NCBI GenBank assembly: GCA_023957335.1
Contig: JAMLHC010000001.1
Location: 454,017-518,016 of the forward strand
Direction: 5' to 3'
Length of the DNA stretch: 64,000 bases
Origin: Bacteroidota bacterium
GTDB taxonomy: Bacteria; Bacteroidota; Bacteroidia; NS11-12g; UBA955
The notes beneath the pieces are model-generated. The model worked only from the letters and a program-made list of their open reading frames with translations. It was not told the origin of the DNA and made no database searches. Position 1 is the first letter of the stretch. Each line of letters begins with the position of its first letter. Made by a program: the position numbers and the translations under genes. Shown here in pieces: positions 45,647 to 52,354 of this stretch.

Positions 45647-47203
45647 TTAGTTATAGCCTTCTTTAATGATTTTTTGATGCCAAACCTTGCCTGTCTCCGG
45701 CTCATAGAATGAAACCACATAGACCCCGCCTGACAAGGGTATGTCAAAGTGGATGAAGCCGTTGCGCGAAGGGCTGCCGTAGTATAGTTCTCTGCCGGTC
45801 ATGTCCGTGAGACGGATATGCCACTGCTGCATTTCTGCCTGCACCACCAAATCACCCGACCCATCAAACCATGCGCTTGCGGGCGGATCTGATTCAGCAT
45901 AAGCATAAGGATTATAACCGAATGCCCAACCCAAATGGTTGATGTGGCGCACTACTTTAAAAGAGGTAAGGGCAGAATCAACCCCAGCTCCCACTTGAAG
46001 AAGCCCCCCTGCGGATGTGTGAAAATAAGTAAAATCTCCCGGCAGAATTTCTTCTGGCGAGCGAGTAACATAAGGAAGTGCGGGAAACTGTTCCTCAGGG
46101 TATTTCCATAAGGTATCGCCCTTTTTGTCTATATAGAATATCTCTGATTTTTCCCTGCCCCCTATATAGTAGGTTCGCATACCTACACCATATCCAAAGG
46201 GAGCAGGAATAATCTCTGAAAATTTGCCCTCGTTGTCATAAGTGATATAAAAGTCTGTCGTCATTTGAGAAGTACTGTCTTTTTTACTTACAAATGCTGC
46301 TTTAGTCCAAACCTTGTCGGCTTCTTTAATACCTATCGCCATGCGCGGAGGCTCTCCGGAGGGTATGCCCACAAAAGGATTATTGTCATTAGCTATGAAC
46401 CACTTCGACATCACATAGCCTTTGTCTTCAAACTGCTCCTTGGGAAACATATCATTCAGGGAAAGGATTCTACCCAAAGAGTCTAAACGCACTAAGACAT
46501 GATTTGATTTGCTATCTGACATAGCTCCTGCCTCAAACTGAATAAGATATAATAGATAACCCTTTTCTTCACCTCTTAGTTTTACTAATTTCCGAACAGT
46601 TAAGTTTGATTCAGTAAAAAAATCATAATGACTCCAAAGTCGCTTGCCCGTCTGTTTGTCAAACTTATAGAAGCCATAATAACCTCCGTCCCATTTCCAT
46701 TGACCGGTTGAATCGCGATGGGGGTTTCGTAAATTAGGACCTGACGCAATGAATGTATTCCCTTCCAAAAGAATGCTGTTTATATAATTGAGAGGCTCTA
46801 ATGTATCAAAGTAACTATCCCAATACAAGGTATCAAACAACATTTCGCCCTTTTGGTTTAAGCGGGCATAATAAGGAGTAAAATAAGGTCCTTGTCCATA
46901 TATATATATCCCATCGTTATCTTCAAATACTTGCGCGAAGACTGTGATTACCGCGCTACCATCAATGGTTATGTCAGTCTCACCAGCGTTCAACTTCCAT
47001 TCCATGTGTCCTTCGTTGTCTATTTTAAACAGATGATAACTTGTCAGTAATAAAAAACCTCCATCTTCAGTTTCAATCATATCTAAAAATATCCCTCCCC
47101 CTTCATCATAGAGTTTGTCGGTAATGAAAGAGAGTGTCTGCTTGGGTGCTTGTGCCTGTAACCATACCGGAAGAATCATGAGCAAGCACACACACACTTT
47201 CAT
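45647..47203 (-). CDS. Array copy C: T9SS type A sorted protein, 518 aa
   Basis: A secreted protein that is the most divergent member of the array. The frame opens at 47305, but the ATG at 47203 gives the signal peptide (MKVCVCLLMILPVWLQAQA). The body has propeller-like strands with D.DG and G...W motifs (TEDGGFLLLTSYHLFKIDNEGHMEWKL; NDGIYIYGQGPYFTPYYARL). From about residue 400 on it becomes almost identical to copies A, B and D, including the sorting domain (WHIRLTDMTGRELYYGSPSR, PLSGGVYVVSFYEPETG, KIIKEGYN). This abrupt change suggests gene conversion of the 3' third. No enzymatic motif is seen. Confidence 0.85.
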   Translation of the reverse strand: MKVCVCLLMILPVWLQAQAPKQTLSFITDKLYDEGGGIFLDMIETEDGGFLLLTSYHLFKIDNEGHMEWKLNAGETDITIDGSAVITVFAQVFEDNDGIYIYGQGPYFTPYYARLNQKGEMLFDTLYWDSYFDTLEPLNYINSILLEGNTFIASGPNLRNPHRDSTGQWKWDGGYYGFYKFDKQTGKRLWSHYDFFTESNLTVRKLVKLRGEEKGYLLYLIQFEAGAMSDSKSNHVLVRLDSLGRILSLNDMFPKEQFEDKGYVMSKWFIANDNNPFVGIPSGEPPRMAIGIKEADKVWTKAAFVSKKDSTSQMTTDFYITYDNEGKFSEIIPAPFGYGVGMRTYYIGGREKSEIFYIDKKGDTLWKYPEEQFPALPYVTRSPEEILPGDFTYFHTSAGGLLQVGAGVDSALTSFKVVRHINHLGWAFGYNPYAYAESDPPASAWFDGSGDLVVQAEMQQWHIRLTDMTGRELYYGSPSRNGFIHFDIPLSGGVYVVSFYEPETGKVWHQKIIKEGYN

Positions 47204-47249
47204 ATTCTTACATATAATCAACATTATTGCAGTAAGATTGCAGGCAAGG

Positions 47250-47380
47250 TTATTCAGACTTAATAATCTTCCGTATCTGTACATCATGGGTATGCAGGTT
47301 TTCAAAGCGCAAGATATATATTCCTTGTGAATATGTGTGCATGTCTATAGCATTTTTTTCGAAAACGGTTGCTTGATACA
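47250..47380 (-). pseudogene. 3' remnant of a T9SS-sorted protein upstream of copy C
   Basis: The minus strand reads VYQATVFEKNAIDMHTYSQG, then IYILRFENLHTHDVQIRKII and KSE-stop, the end of a type A sorting domain. A sister remnant lies upstream of copy D. The 5' part of the gene is missing: sequence switches at 47380/47381 to the start of a lipoprotein gene. Confidence 0.8.
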
Positions 47381-47417
47381 CTCCCGACATCTAACTTGCG
47401 TGCATACCGATATTCAT
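47381..47417 (-). pseudogene. Array copy D: truncated start of the lipoprotein gene
   Basis: ATG at 47417 is followed by NIGMHAS and a stop at 47391. The equivalent intact start in copy C reads MNIGMHTRW. Nucleotide similarity continues to about 47381 and then stops at the fused remnant of another gene. Copy D has therefore lost its lipoprotein partner. Confidence 0.78.
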
Positions 47418-47418
47418 T

Positions 47419-49116
47419 TTAGTTATAGCCTTCTTTGATGATTTTTTGGTGCCAAACTTCGCCCGTCTCCGGCTCATAGAACGAAACCACATAGACCCCG
47501 CCTGACAAGGGTATGTCAAAGTGGATGAAGCCACTACGCGAAGGGCTGCCGTAGTACAGTTCTCTGCCGGTCATATCTGTGAGACGGATATGCCATTGCT
47601 GCATCTCTTCCTGCACCACCAAATCACCCTCACCGTCAAACCATGCGCTTGCGGGCGGATCAGATGCAGTGTATGCATAAGGATTATAACCAAATGCCCA
47701 ACCCAAGTGGTTGATGTGGTATAAACGATAATAGTAATAGCTTTGGGTGTCATTAGCAACATATAGCCTCACCAAATAAACTAAACCGCCCTCGCGGGTC
47801 TTAAAATATCTAAACTTGTTTTTGTAGTAAAAAATATCGCGACAAAAACGGTAGATAGACACAGCTGGCACTGTTGCTGTTAAATCTTTAAAAAAAAAGT
47901 GAAATGATTTTTCCCATATTCTATTTCCTACGCTATCTAAGTAAACATACTTGTCCTTATTTTTATCATAAGGTTTCTCATAACCCTCGTTCACTATACC
48001 TGTTTGACCAAGACTATTTGGTATTATCATAAACAAATCATCATAATAATAGCCATATTCTGAGAACGACAAACTGTCTAAGCTCTCAAAATTACCGGCT
48101 TTATCATAAATCATGTAATAAAACCTTTTCGGGCTGTTTGTTTCTACGGTAGCTAACAATCTGTCGGCAGCACCTTTGGAAAGCCAAGGGGCAGGGGTTT
48201 TGCCCTTGGGGATAGCAGTAAAATCAGGAAATTCAAATTCTTGAGGGTAAAAACCCTTGTTTGTAAATTCATTCAGTGAGGGCAACAGAGGTTTGCGTTC
48301 CACTATCTTGCCCAGAGAATCCAACAAGAAAAAATAATAATTGGCTGATGTTACTTGTGTATTTGGCTTGTAAACCAATCCATAAGCCAAGAACTTATGA
48401 TTCACAGAATCTGTTTGAAACACACCGCGTATGATAATAGCCGAATCGGTATAGTCGCGGTCGTAGTAACTATAAACGCGCTTGCCTGTAAACTTATTAA
48501 ATACCTGAAAACTGTAATAGTAATTATCTGCCAACGCTCCCGAATCCATAGAATATCGAGGATGCAGGGGAACGTGTGTCGCATAATAGATATTTGCGTT
48601 ATCAATAACTACACGGTTCATTGTACCCCATATTGGCGCATCTGTGTTATATAATTGTTCTGAAGCACAATAACATGTGTCAAATAACAACGTTCCGTCA
48701 AGACTCAAATGTGCATAATAGGGTTGTTCTCCATTAGGATAATAAAAACCAAACAGATACACCCCATCTTTGTCTTCAAACACTTGAATAAATCTAGTGT
48801 AAATGGCAACATTCACATTGTCATATATGCTGTCTATATGCGTAATCGCTTCTATTTCAAATATGCTATATTGCCATTGCAATTTTCCAAAACGGTCAAT
48901 TTTATATAGGTAATAATTCGTTAGAAAATAAAAACCCCCATCCTGTGATTCAATCAAGTCCATGCAAGTGGCACCCAAGAAATTATCCATACTGTCCGAC
49001 TCAAACGAGAGTGTCTGTGTCGCCTGTTGCGCAACACTCACGAGTGAGCTGAAAACCAAAAAACTCAAAACCGCAATCTTAGTCAGTTTTAACCAATTTT
49101 TGCATGTATATTTCAT
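47419..49116 (-). CDS. Array copy D: T9SS type A sorted protein, 565 aa
   Basis: The intact close paralogue of the broken copy B. The frame opens at 49134, but ATG 49116 (MKYTCKNWLKLTKIAVLSFLVF) matches the start used by A and B and gives a signal peptide with cleavage near SVAQ. The body contains repeated propeller-like units (DGGFYFLTNYYLYKIDRFG; KDGVYLFGFYYPNG; YYFFLLDSLGKIVE; YVYLDSVGNRIWEK). A tyrosine-rich linker (SYYYYRLYHI) leads to the sorting domain ending KIIKEGYN. It is presumably exported through SprA and held at the cell surface. The function is unknown. Confidence 0.85.
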   Translation of the reverse strand: MKYTCKNWLKLTKIAVLSFLVFSSLVSVAQQATQTLSFESDSMDNFLGATCMDLIESQDGGFYFLTNYYLYKIDRFGKLQWQYSIFEIEAITHIDSIYDNVNVAIYTRFIQVFEDKDGVYLFGFYYPNGEQPYYAHLSLDGTLLFDTCYCASEQLYNTDAPIWGTMNRVVIDNANIYYATHVPLHPRYSMDSGALADNYYYSFQVFNKFTGKRVYSYYDRDYTDSAIIIRGVFQTDSVNHKFLAYGLVYKPNTQVTSANYYFFLLDSLGKIVERKPLLPSLNEFTNKGFYPQEFEFPDFTAIPKGKTPAPWLSKGAADRLLATVETNSPKRFYYMIYDKAGNFESLDSLSFSEYGYYYDDLFMIIPNSLGQTGIVNEGYEKPYDKNKDKYVYLDSVGNRIWEKSFHFFFKDLTATVPAVSIYRFCRDIFYYKNKFRYFKTREGGLVYLVRLYVANDTQSYYYYRLYHINHLGWAFGYNPYAYTASDPPASAWFDGEGDLVVQEEMQQWHIRLTDMTGRELYYGSPSRSGFIHFDIPLSGGVYVVSFYEPETGEVWHQKIIKEGYN

Positions 49117-49263
49117 GGGTATGTAGGTTTTCAAAGCGCAAGATATATATTCCTTGTGAATATCGGTGCATTTCTATAGCATTTTTTTCGGAAACGGTGG
49201 TTTGATACAACAAACGTCCTATTGTGCGTAATTTTACTGACACGATACTTCCACAATTGGATT
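49079..49263 (-). pseudogene. 3' remnant of a T9SS-sorted protein upstream of copy D
   Basis: The minus strand reads GSIVSVKLRTIGRLLYQTTV, then SEKNAIEMHRYSQGIYILRF, then ENLHTHEIYMQKLVKTD-stop. The first part matches the remnant upstream of copy C, whereas the last 14 residues match the 1,536-aa protein and the copy B remnant, so it is a mosaic. Its stop overlaps the copy D start by 38 bp, as in copy A. Confidence 0.8.
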
Positions 49264-49309
49264 TGCAAAATTAAAATGTTTTTCATAATTTTGTATCCGA
49301 GTAGATACA
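49262..49309 (+). promoter_or_regulatory. Promoter and operator of toxin-antitoxin pair 2
   Basis: TTTG at 49262-49265, a 20-bp spacer and TAATTTTG at 49286-49293 form a strong Bacteroidota promoter. Overlapping its end is the inverted repeat TGTATC-CGAGTA-GATACA (49292-49309), placed over the expected transcription start, a good operator for autoregulation by the antitoxin. The leader would be about 22 nt. Confidence 0.65.
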
Positions 49310-49319
49310 GTAACGAAAA

Positions 49320-49640
49320 ATGTACTTTATTGAAAAAACGATAGAATTTGACAAGTGGTTCAGAAAGTTGAATGACTTGCGAGCCAAAGCGAAGATTTTG
49401 TTACGACTTCAAAAATTAGAAAATGAAGAACATTTTGGAGACTGCAAACCTGTCGGAAACGGAATTAGTGAATTGAAAATAAATTATGCAAAAGGTTACA
49501 GAATTTATTTCAAAGAAACTGACGGGAAAATTATCATTCTCCTAATTGGTGGCGACAAATCAAACCAACAGAAAGACATTGAAAAAGCAAAAGAATTAAG
49601 CAAAGCGTATCACGAACACCATAAAAAAACAAAAAAATAA
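49320..49640 (+). CDS. Type II toxin, RelE/ParE superfamily (HI1419-like killer protein)
   Basis: A 106-aa toxin of the addiction-module killer family. Diagnostic parts are FDKWFRKLNDLRAKAKILLRL near the N-terminus, ELKINYAKGYRIYFKE in the middle, and LLIGGDKSNQQKDIEKAKEL at the end. Family members are related to RelE mRNA interferases. It is followed 3 bp later by its antidote and preceded by a promoter with a palindromic operator. It differs from the toxin of pair 1 in sequence and subfamily. Confidence 0.92.
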   Translation: MYFIEKTIEFDKWFRKLNDLRAKAKILLRLQKLENEEHFGDCKPVGNGISELKINYAKGYRIYFKETDGKIIILLIGGDKSNQQKDIEKAKELSKAYHEHHKKTKK

Positions 49641-49643
49641 AAA

Positions 49644-49928
49644 ATGGAAACATCAAAATTTGACATAGCAGACTATTTAGACAGTAATGAAATGATTACT
49701 GAATATCTAAATACCGTTTTGGAAGAAGGAAATGACACACAAATTGTAACCGCAATCGGACACATTGCTAAAGCAATTGGTATGACTAAAATAGCCGAAG
49801 AAACAGGAATGAGCAGACCAAGTTTGTACAAAGCATTATCGGACGGTTCAAAACCACAATTTTCAACTATTATGAAAGTTTTAAAAGCAATCGGTGGGCA
49901 AATACGAATACATCCGATGTCTACATAA
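49644..49928 (+). CDS. Antidote protein of pair 2 (HI1420-like)
   Basis: A 94-aa antitoxin with a lambda-repressor-like helix-turn-helix (IAKAIGMTKIAEETGMSRPSLYKALSDG). The N-terminal YLDSNEMITEYLNTVLEEG is the family hallmark and KPQFSTIMKVLKAIGGQIRI the C-terminal block. It should bind the upstream toxin and the TGTATC/GATACA operator. A giant palindrome begins 34 bp after its stop. Confidence 0.92.
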   Translation: METSKFDIADYLDSNEMITEYLNTVLEEGNDTQIVTAIGHIAKAIGMTKIAEETGMSRPSLYKALSDGSKPQFSTIMKVLKAIGGQIRIHPMST

Positions 49929-49962
49929 CGGAACGAACGCACAACACGGTTTGGCGTCAGAC

Positions 49963-50021
49963 GGGCTTAGCGTTCGGGCAGGAAATCTCCTGCGGAGATT
50001 TCCTGCCCGAACGCTAAGCCC
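49963..50021. repeat. Perfect 28-bp inverted repeat with a 3-nt loop
   Basis: The left arm begins GGGCTTAGCGTTCGGGCAGG and runs to 49990; the right arm from 49994 is its exact complement. Flanks continue an imperfect pairing (TTTGGC on the left, GCCGAAA on the right). The arms are more GC-rich than the surroundings. It has no T run, so it is not a standard terminator. It lies just downstream of toxin-antitoxin pair 2. Confidence 0.85.
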
Positions 50022-50041
50022 CGAGCCGAAATATCTATCTC

Positions 50042-50069
50042 ACATTTAAAACTGACCCTACAACTCTAA
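50042..50069 (+). pseudogene. Remnant of the 3' end of an XRE antitoxin gene
   Basis: ACATTTAAAACTGACC and the bases to the TAA at 50069 match the last 28 bp of the pair 1 antitoxin (45028-45055), with the stop codon aligned. The similarity then continues through the spacer to the lipoprotein gene. This places a lost relative of pair 1 next to copy A. Confidence 0.65.
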
Positions 50070-50157
50070 GAGCAAAAGAACGAAACGCCAATACGAGGAA
50101 CAATATATGAACTGTCCATACGGCTTCTTTCAATCAGATAAAAAGTTCTATCGCCCC

Positions 50158-50661
50158 TCACTTAAACGCCTTGAACTTAAAGCCTTCTCCGCGCCAAACT
50201 AATTGTTGTTGAATACACGCATTGGCTTTGACTTCAATGGGATATTCCCATACAAGGATTCCCCAACCCGTGCGTAAAATGAATGTAACAGGCAGACTCT
50301 TTTCTTTCCCTAAATCAACTGAGACACTCACAATACCAACCGATTTGCAATCAGGGGCTGATTCCATAGGATCGGGAGGATATGCCAAATCAAAGAAATA
50401 AGGTATGCGTTTTTTCCCTATATAAAAGAACACCATTTCTAAACCGCCCCAGTTCTTATACATGGAATCCATCGTAGCTTGGTTAAACCAAAAGTCCACT
50501 TTGCCTTTATATGTACACGTTCCGTCATCTTCATCGCAATCAGCACAATAGTTGGCGGAATCTGGGGCGGTACAACCGTATTGCATTTTTTTGCATGACT
50601 GAACAAGCACAATCAGCCCCAACATTCCCAATATCCAACTTGTATGTAAACGGATATTCAT
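50158..50661 (-). CDS. Array copy A: 167-aa cysteine-containing lipoprotein
   Basis: Paralogue of the copy B and C lipoproteins. Here the frame itself begins at the ATG at 50661 (MNIRLHTSWILGMLGLIVLV), which confirms the start chosen for the others; acylation is predicted at the cysteine in VQSCKK. The cysteine cluster (GCTAPDSANYCADCDEDDGTC) and the middle part (WGGLEMVFFYIGKKRIPYFF) closely follow copy B, and the C-terminus is identical to all copies. It begins 1 bp after the stop of the T9SS gene, consistent with translational coupling. Confidence 0.82.
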   Translation of the reverse strand: MNIRLHTSWILGMLGLIVLVQSCKKMQYGCTAPDSANYCADCDEDDGTCTYKGKVDFWFNQATMDSMYKNWGGLEMVFFYIGKKRIPYFFDLAYPPDPMESAPDCKSVGIVSVSVDLGKEKSLPVTFILRTGWGILVWEYPIEVKANACIQQQLVWRGEGFKFKAFK

Positions 50662-50662
50662 G

Positions 50663-52354
50663 TTAATGATAGCCTTCTTTGATTATTTTTTCGTGCCAAA
50701 CCTTGCCTGATTCCGGCTCAAAGAACGAAACTACATAGACCCCGCCTGACAAAGGGATGTCAAAGTGAATGAAGCCGTTGCGCGAAGGGCTGCCGTAATA
50801 TAGTTCTCTGCCGGTCATGTCTGTGAGACGGATATGCCACTGCTGCATTTCTTCCTGCACTACCAAATCACCCACCCCGTTAAACCAAGCTGTTGCTGGT
50901 GGAGCAGACGAATCATAGGCATAAGGATTATAACCGAATGCCCAACCCAAGTGGTTGATGTGGTAAATTTGGTAGTAAGCATCATAACCCGTTATCGAAT
51001 CAGGTTCCATAGGTGTTTTGGTAATAAATACCAAGCCACCCTTGTCTGTCTTGAAATACCGAAACGAGCCATCACCAAAACGTGCAAGTGTTAGCCAACC
51101 CGGCAAGGCAAAGACATTAATACCATTAGTTACATCAATTATATTTTGCTTCCATACAGTATCATTGTGTATATTAAGTAAAAAACATACAGGCTGTACA
51201 GATGAAGGTTTATCAATGTTATTAATAAAATTAACACCTTGCTGTCCAATACCTATTGGTAGTAAAAGACTTAAGTCTGAAATATATCTTTTGTGATATG
51301 CGTCAAAGAAACCTAGCGTATCTACTAGTCCCACATTACCATTTTTATCATATACAGCATAGAATGGTCTTTTATAGCCAGACGGCACTATTACAAGCAA
51401 TCTTTCTGCGTCAGCCTTAGACAACCAAGGTGCAGGACTTTTACCTTTGGGGATTGCGCTGACTGTGGGTTGCCCTATGCCGACACCCGAGGATTGAAAC
51501 TTGTCTTCAGAAAACATTGGCTTGATTTCATTTATTCTGCCTAATGAATCCAATAAAAAAAAATAATAATTTTTGATACTAAGGGATGTATTATGCTTGC
51601 GTATAATACCGGGGGCTATAAAACGTTTTTCTACTGAATCAATCTTAAATAAACCATAAATCTGTATTGAAGAGTCTGAAAAACCATCATAATACCTATG
51701 GATTGCCTCACCCGTAAATTTATTAAAAATATGAAAACTGTAACGACTGTTCTCCGACAATAAACCAGAATCACTTGACCAACGTGGATGTACTAGCACA
51801 TTATTAGCATAATAAATAAACTCCCTGTCAACAACCACATTGGACATCGCCCCCCATATAGGGGCTACAGTATCCATAAGCTGATGATAGGAACAATAGC
51901 AGGTATCAAAGAGCAACTTCCCATCAAGACTCAAGTGGGCGTAATAGGGTTGCGCACCCCCAGATGGATAAAAAAAGCCAAACAGATACACTCCATCTTT
52001 ATCTTCTACTATCCGTAAAAATTGTGTAAAAGCTCCAACATTAACATTGTCATATATGCTGTCAACGGCTGTTACTGCCTCTATATCACCAATAGAAAAG
52101 CTCCATTCCAATTTGCCATACCTATTTATTTTATACAAATACCAAAAATGTTGCAGATAAAAGCCTCCATCCGAGGATTCGGTTACATCCATCAGGTCTC
52201 CATCACCTAACATAGTATAGGAGTATATTTTTTCCGATTCAAACGAGAGTGTCTGTGTTGCTTGCTGTGCAACACTATTGAGGGAACTGAAAGCCAAAAA
52301 ACTCAGCAACGCAATCTTAGTCAGTTTTAACCAACTTCTGCATGTATATTTCAT
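50663..52354 (-). CDS. Array copy A: T9SS type A sorted protein, 563 aa
   Basis: A secreted protein with a signal peptide (MKYTCRSWLKLTKIALLSFL, then cleavage near SVAQ). The N-terminal 250 residues follow copies B and D with many substitutions (SSDGGFYLQHFWYLYKINRYGKLEW; KDGVYLFGFFYPSGG), the middle differs strongly, and the C-terminal 100 residues again become nearly identical, ending in the sorting domain (PLSGGVYVVSFFEPESGKVW, KIIKEGYH). The start overlaps the end of the beta-helix gene by 38 bp. The beta-helix, this protein and the lipoprotein thus form a three-gene transcript and probably represent the ancestral unit of the array. Confidence 0.87.
   Translation of the reverse strand: MKYTCRSWLKLTKIALLSFLAFSSLNSVAQQATQTLSFESEKIYSYTMLGDGDLMDVTESSDGGFYLQHFWYLYKINRYGKLEWSFSIGDIEAVTAVDSIYDNVNVGAFTQFLRIVEDKDGVYLFGFFYPSGGAQPYYAHLSLDGKLLFDTCYCSYHQLMDTVAPIWGAMSNVVVDREFIYYANNVLVHPRWSSDSGLLSENSRYSFHIFNKFTGEAIHRYYDGFSDSSIQIYGLFKIDSVEKRFIAPGIIRKHNTSLSIKNYYFFLLDSLGRINEIKPMFSEDKFQSSGVGIGQPTVSAIPKGKSPAPWLSKADAERLLVIVPSGYKRPFYAVYDKNGNVGLVDTLGFFDAYHKRYISDLSLLLPIGIGQQGVNFINNIDKPSSVQPVCFLLNIHNDTVWKQNIIDVTNGINVFALPGWLTLARFGDGSFRYFKTDKGGLVFITKTPMEPDSITGYDAYYQIYHINHLGWAFGYNPYAYDSSAPPATAWFNGVGDLVVQEEMQQWHIRLTDMTGRELYYGSPSRNGFIHFDIPLSGGVYVVSFFEPESGKVWHEKIIKEGYH

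Noticed and set aside
40092..52354. Polymorphic toxin and immunity array
   Set aside because: The layout (variable secreted protein plus small partner, orphan copies) is suggestive, but the variable proteins end in sorting domains rather than toxin domains, and the partners are lipoproteins without known immunity folds.
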